This document shows positions 11,697 to 21,600 of a DNA stretch of 64,000 nt, in pieces (position 1 is the stretch's first letter; every line of letters begins with the position of its first letter). The notes below the pieces were generated by a model, which ran no database searches, was not told the DNA's origin, and saw only the letters and a list, made by a program, of their open reading frames with translations. This stretch comes from Alentia gelatinosa (lineage: Eukaryota > Annelida > Polychaeta > Phyllodocida > Polynoidae). The position numbers and the translations under genes were made by a program. The stretch is from assembly GCA_950022655.1 (NCBI GenBank), contig OX465591.1:49342478-49406477 (forward strand). Reading direction: 5' to 3'.

Positions 11697-11830
11697 ACTG
11701 GTTTCAGATAAAAGCGGTTGTATGCTCCTCGGAGTTGACTCTGCGCAATATCCTCGCATACGCTCGGATAATACTACGCGTCAACATCTCGGAGCATACG
11801 GCCGCTTGTATTTGAAACCAGTCAATATTA
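11697..11830 (+). mobile_element. fold-back element FB-B, copy 1
   Basis: Arm ACTGGTTTCAGATAAAAGCG pairs with CCGCTTGTATTTGAAACCAG; the inner arms contain GTATGCTCC and GGAGCATAC. The loop is CCTCGCATACGCTCGG. The right outer end reads GTCAATATTATTTATC. Other copies are at 20769, 22241, 39495 (decayed) and 45985 (half). Confidence 0.8.
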
Positions 11831-11875
11831 TTTATCTTAGCCTGGTATAAACGTATTCAGAAACATATTCGTGCT

Positions 11876-12142
11876 TGGTCTGAGTCCCTGTTCACCATCT
11901 CGTTTGGTGCGCTTCAGAATATTCACTCGGCTATCGCCAATTCATATTACTGAGCACTCCAAACTCGATGGCGAACGAGGACACAGACCAAACACTCATC
12001 AATTTCCTTCTTATTATCCTACCCCTGATAAACGCCATAGGCTTAACATGGGATTTGTTTATTTCACGGGTTTGACATAAAGTGTTGTTTATGCCACTAC
12101 TTTTTAATGCTGGAAAAATGTGGAAACGGGGCAGGATAAAAT
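11876..12142 (+). mobile_element. fold-back composite FB-A, copy 2
   Basis: Hairpin arms TTGGTCTGAGTCC... and ...GACACAGACCAA enclose ATTCACTCGGCTATCGCCAATT. The core follows, from TTATCCTACCCC (about 12015) to GGGGCAGGATAAAA (12142), with the family block GCCATAGGCTTAACATGGG. Confidence 0.75.
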
Positions 12143-12237
12143 CTAGACGCCACTCGGTTGAGTTTGAGCTTATTTATGCCACTCATTTTGTTGGCTCCGT
12201 AATGTCACTCGTCTTCGACTCGTGACTTACGATTTTA

Positions 12238-12605
12238 CCAGTCCCTGTATCCCAGTGAGGAGGGTAGCCATAGGATGCAGTGACTGGAGCCAGTCTCCTG
12301 TATCCCAGCGAGGAGGGTAGCCATAGGATGCAGGGACTGGAGCCAGTCTCCTGTATCCCAGTGAGGAGGGTAGCCATAGGATGCAGGGACTGGAGCCAGT
12401 CTCCCAGTGAGGAGGGTAGCCATAGGATACAGGGACTGGAGTCAGTCCCTGTATCCCAGCGAGGAGGGTAGCCATAGGATGCAGGGACTGGAGCCAGTCC
12501 CTGTATCCCGGCGAGGAGGGTAGCCATAGGATGCAGGGACTGGAGCCAGTCCCTGTATCCCAGCGAGGAGGGTAGCCACAGGATGCAGGGACTGGAGCCA
12601 GTCTA
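12238..12605. repeat. 52-bp minisatellite, about 7 copies
   Basis: Same unit as 1915-2187. One unit is shortened (GTCTCCCAGTGAGG, about 12400). It ends GGAGCCAGTCTAA, so it is probably a truncated CTAG-end element. Confidence 0.9.
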
Positions 12606-12639
12606 ACTCTGCGCATGACAGCTGGAGTCAATCGGAGTC

Positions 12640-13080
12640 AGGAAACTAGGAACAAACAGTATGTTCATCATTGATGAATGAGCGGGCAATTATAAATGAA
12701 TAATAATAAAAGGTTTGGGTTACATTCAGTGAACTTTCTGTGACCCAATTACCCCCGGTCAACTTGCCATTTCTGCAACCACATGAGTCGAGGATCCAAA
12801 CATATCAAGCACCAGTAGGTCAATGAGGTATGTAGGTGTCTCTAGTGATTGGTCATGGTCAACTGGGCATGCCTCTGAGACCCTGGCACCCTGCTCCTTT
12901 CCCACTATCACAGTGAATAGCACGCAGATAGTGAGGGGGTAGTATTGTGGAAGCATGCTGGAAGTTTGTATGTGACTACTCTAACCTACAGGCACAGTAT
13001 TTCGTTTGTGCAAGCATGCTTGAAAAAGAGGAAATTCATGTGGAATTTAATGCCTCAGAGAGCCTGAGAAAACATGAAAA
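12640..13080. repeat. interspersed repeat R2, copy 1
   Basis: About 430 bp shared with 20975-21440: CATCATTGATGAATGAGCG, CAATTATAAATGAA, AAGCACCAGTAGGTCAATGA, CACCCTGCTCCTTT, ACTCTAACCT. A shorter relative is at 52100-52330 and a reversed end at 33745-33830. No ends or coding capacity identified. Confidence 0.7.
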
Positions 13081-13339
13081 ACACATGGTTAGTGGCCATT
13101 GAACGGGGCTGGGGTGCGGGGAGGTTTGAACCACCGATTTATTCCTTGTTTTACACCCAAAGAATTCACAAACTAGAAATAAAAATACAGATATCCTTGG
13201 AAAATCAAGCCGATATCTTCGGTGCTGTGTATAATAGCATGATGATGTCGGTTAGACCCCCCCCCCCCTGCCTACCCCCCCCCCCCCCTCCACTTGTCCG
13301 TTAGGCTCGCTGATATTGTGACGTAATCACTGAGCCTAG
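13081..13339. other. spacer with poly-C tracts
   Basis: C-tracts at about 13257-13292 interrupted by TGCCTA. No gene. Confidence 0.4.
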
Positions 13340-13800
13340 CTACGAGAAGCCCGGATGGAGTACACTCTCCAATCGCAGATAAGACGTAAAAACGGGCGGC
13401 GCCTTAATTGGCGGCCGACTGTAAACAGACACTTGAGCAGATCGGACGTTACCGGAAACACAGCTGCCTGCGTGCGCACCCGGCCGCCGCCTTCATCAAC
13501 ACATTGTGTAACGCGTCTCGTGTTACCATGGCGACCACCAACAAAATGATGTACATATCGCCGTCCTTGACCTTTTGACCCTGGCCGGGCGGGCGGGTTC
13601 CACTGTGACTACAAACGCCGTCAAAAATTCATCATCGTTCCCTGTTATATTGATCTAGGCGCGATAGGCCGGTTACCATGGCGACCCGGCCTACAGACGT
13701 CGCCGTGACGTGAGAACGAGGCTTGATACGAAACAGAGGCTGCCGCCATTTGTTACCATGGCGACGTGACCGGCCGCCGGGGGAGGGGGCAGGGGGGAGC
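13340..13800. promoter_or_regulatory. CpG-rich segment with three X-box-like sites
   Basis: CpG-rich, with GTTACCATGGCGAC present exactly at 13522-13535, 13672-13685 and 13752-13765. This fits the RFX X-box pattern (two half-sites, RYYNYY and RRNRAC, spaced by AT). A YY1-like GCCGCCATTTG lies next to the third and a GTGACGTGAG CRE-like site near 13706. It resembles a metazoan promoter/CpG island, but no exon can be recognised on either side. Confidence 0.45.
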
Positions 13801-13868
13801 CTTCTTTTGACAAATATTTTAGGAATGCAAGGAGGCCTAAGAGTCCAGTGTATAGAGTTGTACGCAAG

Positions 13869-14288
13869 CTAGACTGGCCTCAGTCCCTGTGCCCTACCCC
13901 TCCACCCCTTCTGAGTGACACAGGGACTGGTCTCATCCGTAATGGGCCGTGTAGACTGGCGCGATTTTGTGCCATACTCCCCAAATAGAGGTCTGGCTAC
14001 TGGTCAGGATATCTGCTGGGAGATTGATACCCTCTCACTTTGATCTCAATCGAGACATAGTCAGGAGTAGGCGAAATATATTGCTATGACAACACAGGCG
14101 GCCAGGGATAGAGGGAGGTATAGGGTTACAGGGAGTGGCTTGGGGTCATAAACAGGAGATTCTGGTCAGAGTGGACAAGTCTTTGATTCATGGGCCAGTC
14201 AGAGAAGCATACATACTTTAATGAACTTTATCGTTATTGTGTTGAATCATTTAATAAATGTTCATAAACAAAGACTTGAGCAAGTCTA
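13869..14288 (+). mobile_element. CTAG-end element, single-unit copy
   Basis: CTAGACTGGCCTCAGTCCC at the left end and CAAAGACTTGAGCAAGTCTA at the right. It has one minisatellite-like unit (to GACACAGGGACTGG) and the middle block TTGCTATGACAACACAGGCG also seen reversed at about 8840. The right 100 bp (GGGCCAGTCAGAGAAG..., AATCATTTAATAAATGTTCA) is the conserved part. Confidence 0.75.
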
Positions 14289-14388
14289 AGTTGGGCCGCA
14301 ATACTGCCTATCACCGCTGTACACTACTTTTTTGTATTTCAGATTTCTGGGACGGTCCATAATATAAATAATATTATAATGAATTGTA

Positions 14389-14447
14389 TTCCGATTTTTT
14401 TTAATCATTTAATGAATGTATATAATCAAAGACTTGAGCAAGTCTAT
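14389..14447 (+). mobile_element. CTAG-end element, right-end fragment
   Basis: AATCATTTAATGAATGTATA followed by CAAAGACTTGAGCAAGTCTA. Confidence 0.6.
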
Positions 14448-14859
14448 ATAGATACGCAAGCCTAAATTGAGGGTGCCGTCCTGAATTTAAACCTCCAGGA
14501 AGACAGTGGATCGACAGATAAGCGCGTCAGAGATAAACGTCAAGTTTAACCTCAGTTATATTTTAACTTGAGTAAGGAGATTAGATTCCGATATGATCGA
14601 TCCTGGGTCGAGTGCTTCGGTCTACAAGGAGTATGTCAGATATCATTATATTTGGGTCAAGAGTTTATATTTTAACTTGGGTTGAGCGACTTGCCTCTTA
14701 AATAATTGACTTCATGTCGCGATCCAAATATCAGATATAATTTAACTTAGGTCAAGAGTTCAACTTCAGATAGAGTTCAGGTTGATAAAGCTCAGTTATA
14801 ATTCAGTAGGGGGAGGTTCAATGGTTAAAGCTGATATCAATGGGGGATCACTTATTGTC
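14448..14859. repeat. degenerate direct repeats
   Basis: TTATATTTTAACTTGAG-type blocks recur near 14558, 14668 and 14735 with GGTCAAGAGTT. Decayed; no gene. Confidence 0.4.
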
Positions 14860-15180
14860 ATATTACCAGCAGAGTTTTGAAAGGGCTACCAGCGAAACTT
14901 GAGATCTCATTGGTTTCTCACGAGAAAAATAAATAAGAAAACTACAATCCTAAACTTTGATTTTGGCATGGCTCGAAATGAATCATAAGAGAAAAAGTCT
15001 GTCTGAGTATAGTCCAACAAAAAAGAAGAACAGGTTCGAGTTTTTAAATACACGAGAGTCTCACTCCCGTGGTGCTTCAGTCTCCAACCCTATGTCTGGT
15101 TCACTCTGTCTCTATGTGCGGGAAGATCTCCAAGCGGATAGTACGGAAAATTACACGTTTTATATGTGGTAGGTAACTAG
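14860..15180 (+). repeat. interspersed repeat R1, copy
   Basis: Starts with TTTTGAAAGGGCTACCAGCG and ends CTCCAAGCGGATAGTACGG. Near-duplicate of 15345-15655. Confidence 0.7.
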
Positions 15181-15215
15181 CGACTCCGACGAGTCCGAGG
15201 GGGGAAATATAAAAA

Positions 15216-15320
15216 ATGAAAAGTTGGACCGCCAGTAGCGGGATCCGAACATCCGACACTCACGCTCCAGCTGAACGCTCTGCTGAGTGCTTCAGCAGTG
15301 CCAAATACTTAGCTTGTTGC
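15216..15320 (-). repeat. tRNA-like SINE head (possible)
   Basis: On the minus strand, GCACTCAGCAGAGCGTTCAG resembles a tRNA D-arm/A-box region. GTTCGGATCCC about 30 bp on matches a B-box (GGTTCGANTCC). The cloverleaf is incomplete, so this is better read as a tRNA-derived SINE piece than as a functional tRNA. Confidence 0.4.
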
Positions 15321-15344
15321 AGAAGTCGGTGGGTAGAGGGAGGG

Positions 15345-15655
15345 GAATCAACAGTTTTGAAAGGGCTACCAGCGAAAGTTGGGATCTCATTGGTTTCGCA
15401 CGAGAAAAGTAGATTAGAAAACTACAGCAATAAACTTTGATTTCGGCATGGCTCGAAATAAAACAGGAGAGAAAAAGTATGTCTGTGTATCGATCTACAA
15501 AAAAGAAGACGAGGTTCAGGATTGTCACTCCACGAGATTCTCACTCTCGTGGGTCTTCAATCTCCAAGCCTAAGTCTGGTTCACTTTGTCCCTATGTGCG
15601 GGAGCAACTCCAAACGGATACTACAAGAATCATAGTTTTTTAGATATAGTAGGTA
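15345..15655 (+). repeat. interspersed repeat R1, copy
   Basis: Shares TTTTGAAAGGGCTACCAGCG, GGCATGGCTCGAAAT, ATTCTCACTCTCGTGG and the 3' end with the previous copy. It differs by point changes and a short AAAAAAGAAG block. Confidence 0.7.
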
Positions 15656-16403
15656 AAAAGGTATAGACCCTCCAGAGGTTACTAAACTCCCTATTATCGC
15701 CCAGGGTAAATACAAGTTCCGCTCGTGGCTGGCTGGCCACACCACGACCACATGAAACACAGTTTTCCCATTTATATTTGGAGAAACTGAATATTATTTT
15801 GGATTTACCATACAACGTCGGCAATCAGCGGACGCCGAAACTTGTAAATAGACTGAATTATGGGATACCTCAATAGGGCGTATAACAATGGGGACTATTT
15901 CTTTGATCTATAGAATAAAGAGACTATTTTCCCATATGGGAGGGCCATCTAAAAATGTAAATGCTTAACTATTGGTGTCTATGAGAAACTGCAATATTTT
16001 GACTAAATAACACTGATGTTCTATTGCTATCTTCAAATAATTCTGGATTATGATAGTTAGCAACATGTACAAATGAGAAATGCTTGAGAAATACCATGTC
16101 ACCATGATAATTTCTATGGGAAGGCCATCTGAAGAAGGTAATTGCTTATCTATTGGTGTCTATGGGAAACTGCTATATTTTCATGAAACCAAATGGTGGA
16201 ACCAGTATTAAACCAGGGGGCACTGTGATACCTACCCGCATTTGTCTTTAATGTCGAGATAGCAATTGTGTATCACCAAAATTATCACATCTATGACTCC
16301 GTAAAACACAAATCGGGGCAAACCAACCACAGGGATTGTAACATGCTGGATACGAAATCAAACCGGCAAATTGCCATGTGTATTCCACAAGAATCTTTAA
16401 AAA
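15656..16403. other. AT-rich spacer with a direct repeat pair
   Basis: GGCCATCT...GCTTA(A/T)CTATTGGTGTCTATG occurs at about 15948-15995 and again at about 16125-16170, 177 bp apart. No gene. Confidence 0.45.
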
Positions 16404-17200
16404 TTAGGCCTAGTTAGAAAAATAATTCGTTGGAACTCGCTCGGGAAAATCGGGACTCCGATTTTTCATGAATCGGGCCCCGATTTCTTAGAAAAAATGT
16501 TAGTTAGAAAAATAAGTATGGCGTAGAGGACAAATGGAGTGATTGGTGGTGTGAAGTGTAGGCGGAAGTGAGGCAAACCCGCCTACACAGGTGTGTGAGG
16601 TGTAGTCCGTACTTCTAATACAGCGAAATTTGGTCCAGATTCATCCCGACCATCGGCTCGGTGAGAATCGGGAATAAAATGTCGGTGTCTTATACCTGTA
16701 AGACACCGACATGTAGACTCTTCCCGACGACACCTCCTCCTTTTATAACCTCGTAAAACGACCCCGATTGAGATCAAAGAGGACAGGCGGGAGTGGACCC
16801 GGCTGGGCCCCGGGCTGGGTGATAAGTATATATATATAGGAATAATGCAAAGTTTAATAACTTCTGTTCTATTCAAGATATGACAAAAAGGATTTCAGAT
16901 CTATAATCGCCTCTGTCTCCCCTACAAATCGGTATAAAATACTCGGGTGTAGAATGAGGGGATTCATAGCATCACTATATAAGCGGCCTACTCAGAATCG
17001 GGAACAGGCGGTGAAAGTGCGTACACTGAAATCTTAAGGTCGGGAAGAGTCGGTCATATCTGACAAAATCGGATCGGTGAAGTGCGTACACCGACCCGAT
17101 TGTCACAGACCCGACGGATCCGTCGGGAAAAGGTAGAATCGGCCATAGCGGTCGGGTCGGTGTCTTATAGGCTTTACTCCCTCTAGTGTAAGGCATACAT
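16404..17200. repeat. GAATCGGG-rich decayed element region
   Basis: GTTAGAAAAATAA occurs at about 16414 and 16502. ATCGGG/CCCGAT and GTCGGTGTCTTA motifs recur on both strands, with a hairpin GTCGGTGTCTTA...TAAGACACCGAC at 16681-16710. Related CGATT/CCGAT motifs occur at 29340-29490. Boundaries are not resolved. Confidence 0.35.
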
Positions 17201-17261
17201 GAAATACGGTGTCGGTGAAGACTCTGTATGAAGTGGATAGTAATATCGTAAAACTGGATGA

Positions 17262-17552
17262 GTTTTAATCTTGGCCACCGTATGCCACGACTGGAGTTTG
17301 GCATAGTGACTTCATGAGGCGAAGCCGAGTGAAGTCCGGAGCAAAAACTCCAGGAGTGGAATGTGGTGGCCAAGATTAAAACGAATCAAGTTTTGATTTT
17401 ATCCTACCCTGTCTCCTCAATTTTGGAATATTATGTGATAACAATTCTGTATGTCACTTGTAGCATATAAAACTCTGTATGCCAGTCAGCGTGACATACG
17501 GAAACTCGATGTTAAGCCTATGGGATTTTATATTCGGGGGAGGATAAAATAT
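17262..17552 (+). mobile_element. fold-back composite FB-A, copy 3
   Basis: Arms GTTTTAATCTTGGCCACCG (17262) and GGTGGCCAAGATTAAAAC (to 17382) enclose the clear loop GAGGCGAAGCCGAGTG (17316-17331). The core follows from TTTTATCCTACCC (17397) to GGGGGAGGATAAAAT, with GATGTTAAGCCTATGGG inside. Same arms as the copy at 25707-25985, in opposite orientation. Confidence 0.85.
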
Positions 17553-17675
17553 AAAACACGGCTGTCGGTGAGGGCCCTGCATTAAACAGATAATAAAATA
17601 TTAAATACGGCTCTCAGTGAATACTCTGTGTTAAGCGGAAAGTAAAATATAAAATACGCCTGTTAGTGAGGACAC
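17546..17675. repeat. about 54-bp repeat, 2-3 copies
   Basis: AAATATAAAACACGGCTGTC, then ATATTAAATACGGCTCTCAG, then AATATAAAATACGCCTGTTA. Confidence 0.5.
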
Positions 17676-17875
17676 GGGCAAGTGGAGGCAGCCGGCTGCG
17701 CGCGCACATCGCTTATCGCCGTGTTTGCCTTTTCGGGGAGGATCCCTGATAAGGACTGATACGCTGGCGTCTCCTGCACGCTGATTGGCTGACGCAAAGG
17801 TCACGGAAGAGGTCAATTACCACGTGACCATGCAGGCCTTTAGCACGTCCTGCGGCCATGCGCGAGCGTCTGTCA

Positions 17876-18292
17876 GTGTGTGTGTGTGGGGGGGGGGGGG
17901 GGGTGTGTGTGTGGTGTATGGTGTGTGTGGTGTGTGTGTGGGGTGTGTGGGGTGTTGTGTGTGTGTGTGGTATGTGGTATGTGGTGTGTGTGTGGTGTGT
18001 GTGGTGTGAGGAGGTGGTGTGTGGTGTGTGGTATGTGGTGTGTGGTATGTGTGGTGTGGGGTGTGTGTGTGTGTGGTGTATGGTGTGTGTGGTGTGTGTG
18101 TTATGTGTGGTGTGAGGTGTGTGTGTGATATGTGGTATGTGGTGTGTGGTGTGGTGTGTGGTGTGGTGAGGTGTGTGTGTGCTGAGCTGTGTGTGTGGTA
18201 TGTGGTTTGTGGTGTGTGAGGTGTGTGTGGGGTGTGTGGGGTGTGGTGTGGTGGGTGTGTGTGTGGTATGTGGTGTGTGGTGTGTGGCATAC
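17876..18292. repeat. GT-rich cryptic microsatellite
   Basis: GTGTGG/GTATGT/GTGTGT mixture with an initial G-tract (17889-17902). Frames on both strands (VCGVW.. and HTPHTT..) are low-complexity translations. Confidence 0.9.
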
Positions 18293-18296
18293 TATA

Positions 18297-18590
18297 GAGG
18301 AAACCCATGAAAGTTTAGGGTCTGAGCTCGTATCCCATCGAGTTTGAATCACGTAGCAATTCACAAGGCGAAGCCGAGTGAATTGCTACGTGATTCAAAC
18401 GAGATGGGATCGAGCTCTGACCCTAAACTTGACTGGGTTTCTGAATTTATCTCACCCTTAATATTGACTAATGGGCTAACATTTGTGACATTATCCCCCA
18501 TTGGATATATTTCCTAAATATCTAATGGGTGTTAGATACGAGTATCCAATGTTAAGTCTATGGAGAAAAAATATCTGGGGTGAGATAAAT
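18297..18590 (+). mobile_element. fold-back composite FB-A, copy 4 (best preserved)
   Basis: Starts GGAAACCCATGAAAGTTTAG. The left arm (18301-18363) pairs with 18379-18440 over some 60 bp, around the loop AAGGCGAAGCCGAG. GGGTTTCTGAATTTATCTCACCC joins the hairpin to the core, which ends GGGGTGAGATAAAT (18590) after CCAATGTTAAGTCTATGG. Confidence 0.9.
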
Positions 18591-18857
18591 AGGTAAGTAC
18601 CACCAGAAGGCACCCACACCGTGTACGGGCGGGGGGGGGGGGGGGACGTGGTTAAACAATATGTGTTTGTAAACTGCTGCTGAACCCTTTATCACGATGA
18701 GAGCTGCCCCTGACCGTACTTCACCTCGCCTCAACTCCGCCCGACTCGAGCGGCCGTTCCCGGATTGAGGCTGAAGCATCGTTAACAAACGACGATTATA
18801 TCGCCATTAATTCCCGCCCAGACTCAGATCTAACAGGTCCACGGGAGGCGGGGCCCA
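18591..18857. other. spacer
   Basis: Unique sequence with a G-tract at about 18629-18645; no gene. Confidence 0.4.
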
Positions 18858-19156
18858 GGGACCTGTTTCACTAGTTTTGTGACATGTCTGTGACACAATA
18901 CAGACATTGGTCTGGTGACAACACAAGTAGCTGCCCTTAGGTAAAGACAGACCCCAAACATAAGAATTAAACAAATCTACACATCATGGACCTGTTTCAC
19001 TAGTTCCGTGACAAAAGTGTTAGACGGATATGAAAAGCAGCACCAACCGTGCAAGCAAGAACGGACAAAGCAAAGTCTAATGTCTAGTTCTTATAAAACC
19101 GGACACACCATCTAGACGCCATCTAGACATGTCACAAATCTAGTGAAACAGGTCCC
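18858..19156 (+). mobile_element. GGGACCTG MITE, copy 1 (299 bp)
   Basis: Terminal inverted repeats GGGACCTGTTTCACTAGTTT and ACTAGTGAAACAGGTCCC-type (here ATCTAGTGAAACAGGTCCC), with GACATGTC just inside both. A third, internal copy of the terminus (GGACCTGTTTCACTAGTTCC) sits in the middle near 18989. Other copies are at 33901-34207 and 45537-45911. Non-coding. Confidence 0.9.
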
Positions 19157-19400
19157 AAGGAACTGAGTGCAGGGGTTTATTGTGTAGAGTGTTTGACAAA
19201 CAGGTTCAGAAGAGACCAGGGAACTGAGTGGAGGGGTTTTATTGTGTAGAGTGTTTGACAAACAGGTTCAGAAGAGACCAGGGAACTGAGTGCAGGGGTT
19301 TATTGTGTAGAGTGTTTGACAAACAGGTTCAGAAGAGACCAGGGAACTGAGTGCAGGGGTTTATTGTGTAGAGTGTTTGACAAACAGGTTCACAAGAGAG
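19157..19400. repeat. 61-bp tandem repeat, about 3.8 copies
   Basis: Unit GGTTTATTGTGTAGAGTGTT...GACCAGGGAACTGAGTGCAG. It begins exactly at the right end of the GGGACCTG MITE. Confidence 0.85.
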
Positions 19401-20470
19401 AGGGGTTTGAGTAGATCACTTCAGTCGATCCACTTTTCTGTAAAATGTGTCCAAACTCTCCATGTGGGCGATAAACGGGGTTTTCTACTGCCGAGCGTGA
19501 ATCATCAAAAAACACCCCCCCCCCCCACCCGCACCCCCCCCCCCCCGGGGCCTGTGGGAATGATCTATCAATGCGAACTGACCACTGTCCACTGCAGCTG
19601 TCCGAAGACCCCCCGACCTCCCCCCCCCCCCCCCCCGAATAAATCTAATACCCCCTGGCCCTGATTTGCCCATCCCCAACTTCCCTAGTAACCTAGCAAC
19701 AAAGCCATAACCGCACCCCCCTCCTCCCCGCACCCCCCCCCCCCCCATCTCACCCGCACCCCAAAACGGAAAATGAAAAAAAAAATTGATTGATGAGGAT
19801 CGAGACAAAAAGTGAACTAAGGACCAGCGAAAGGCCCGACTGAATGAGCGGCCGGCACCCAGCTCCGGTCAGCCTGACCTCTGACCTGACCTCTGACCTG
19901 GTCAGGGGGCGGCGGGGGCCCCCCGGGGGTCACAGGGGTCACTGATGGAGAAAAAATCCACATCTCCATATTTGGGGGGTGTGGGGTGATTGCACTGACC
20001 ACTGGTCAATCACTGGTCAGTTGTATTAATCTTCCCCGGACAGCCAGGACGCGTCACAAGGTCAAGGTCACCTCGTCCTATTTCACTCAAGGTCAGGCGT
20101 GACAACTGTTCGTTTTTTATTGAGGGTCCATGAGATGGGGGCTGAGTGCTGTAAGAAGGCGTCATTCTGCTGCGTCATGCCGCTGTCCCACAGTGTCCGC
20201 CTCAAGGTCATCCAGGTCATTCAGATAGCAGGTGTTTGTGTCTCAGTTATCAGCAGATAACAGCGGAAGGTGCTGCCCTCTAGGGGTGGCCTCCTCAAGT
20301 TCCGCTTCACTTCACACTCTTTTGTTTTTGTGTTTTTGTGATTTTTTATGTTGTTTTGGGGTGGTCTTTTGGGATTTTTTTTAATAGTTTTTTGTATTTT
20401 TAAAAAATATTCTCAAGATTCTCTACCAGGAATATTGACCAAATTTTCTAAATAATCTGTATCATATTTC
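19401..20470. other. no gene; poly-C tracts and low-complexity DNA
   Basis: C-tracts at about 19515-19548, 19618-19637 and 19733-19746. Short CTGACCTCTGACCTGACC repeats near 19870. A T-rich block at 20310-20410. The frames over the C-tracts are compositional. Confidence 0.5.
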
Positions 20471-20479
20471 TCACAGGAC

Positions 20480-20640
20480 TACTCTAGGAATCTCGGAAAT
20501 AATGAAGATGTTCGGTATTCATCTAACACCCAGGTTAAGATGGAACCAAATCAAACCCAACACAACTAACACATGGAGTACCGCAGGGTTCAATCCTAGG
20601 TCCCCTTCTCTTCCTTTTATAAATCAACGATATTGTAACC
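20480..20640 (+). pseudogene. non-LTR retrotransposon RT fossil 1
   Basis: In one frame 20572-20637 reads HGVPQGSILGPLLFLL, a stop, then INDIV. This is the GxPQGSxLGPLLF...NDI block that precedes the catalytic motif of LINE reverse transcriptases. The stop (20620-20622) falls where an aromatic residue is usual. Nothing convincing continues downstream, so it is an isolated decayed piece. Confidence 0.7.
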
Positions 20641-20768
20641 CCCCTACTTTGTCAAAACTAAGACTGGATGATCATTCTTAGGAGCAACTTTGATTTGAAG
20701 CTCGGAATCTGGGGGGGAAGAAGGCGGTATACATTAAGATTAGAATTAGAAAATTCAAAAAAATTTCA

Positions 20769-20890
20769 ATACTGGTTTTGTGTACGACTTGCAGTAATAT
20801 CCTCGTAGTTGACGACGCCTTCGCTCGGATATTACTACGCGCCAACTACTCGGAGATTCCTGCCACTCAAACACAAAACCAGTCATTATT
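20769..20890 (+). mobile_element. fold-back element FB-B, copy 2
   Basis: ACTGGTTTTGTGT pairs with ACACAAAACCAGT; the inner arms GTAATATCC and GGATATTAC flank CGACGCCTTCGCTCGG. The right end reads CATTATTGTGTATTTA. Confidence 0.75.
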
Positions 20891-20974
20891 GTGTATTTAA
20901 TTTCCTTTAATTGGTAAAGATAAGAGAAGGAGAAGTCCCACTGATTCGTAACTGATTATGAGAATGAATAAAGA

Positions 20975-21440
20975 CAGATTTAAACTAGGAGCAAGTAGTT
21001 TGTCCATCATCAATGAATGAGCGTGCAATTATAAATGAACAACAGCTAAAAGGTTTGGGATATATTCAGTGTATGGATCCTTCTTTATAGCCCACTTGCA
21101 CGCAGTCAACTTGCCATTTCTTCAACTGCCTGAGTCTAGGATCCAAATATATCAAGCACCAGTAGGTCAATGAGGTATTTCAGTCTTGAGTGATTGGTCA
21201 TGGTTAGTTGAGCAGCTTCTAATACACTCAGACACTGGCACCCTGCTCCTTTGCCAGTATCACAGTGAGTAGCACACAGATAGTGAAGGGATAGTGTCTT
21301 TGCAGTACGCTGGAACCCAATGTGACCACTCTAACCTCTAGGCAATATGAGCACCGTATATAGAGCGTATAAGCACGCTCTAAAAAAACAAAAGAGAAAC
21401 GACGCCGAGCCTTCAGATCCAATTAGGATATTGGGAAGTG
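20975..21440. repeat. interspersed repeat R2, copy 2
   Basis: Collinear with 12640-13080, including CACCAGTAGGTCAATGAGGT and ACTGGCACCCTGCTCCTTT. Both copies read similarly on the minus strand (TICVLLTVI...KEQGA), but with no start, stop or family support for a protein. Confidence 0.7.
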
Positions 21441-21509
21441 GAGTTCAGATCTACCATCCCCTTGTCTCCTCGACGTATTGGTAACTAACACTTCCACAGT
21501 ACACCATGG

Positions 21510-21600
21510 GAAACCTGAAAACCCCGCGTAAGCGATCACCCAGGGTAAGAGGACACTTTGACCCGGAATGGAGGGTGTCCGCTTACACAGGGCTTTTTTG
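21510..21600. repeat. GTAAGCGGACACC module
   Basis: AAACCCCGCGTAAGCGATCACC and GGAGGGTGTCCGCTTACA are an inverted pair. This is the same module as the TIR element at 51501-51679. Confidence 0.6.

Noticed and set aside
12759..12956. Small protein shared by 12759-12956 and 21228-21422 (TICVLLTVI...KEQGA)
   Set aside because: Both lie in repeat R2; similarity is at DNA level along the whole repeat, with different frames open elsewhere.
15172..15205. Hammerhead-like CCGACGAGTCCGAGG...GAAAT
   Set aside because: The core needs CTGANGA and CGAAA; here the first base and the GAAA context are wrong, and the same site in other R1 copies has no such pattern.
17817..18364. Histidine/threonine-proline-rich minus-strand frames
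   Set aside because: Complement of a GT-rich microsatellite.
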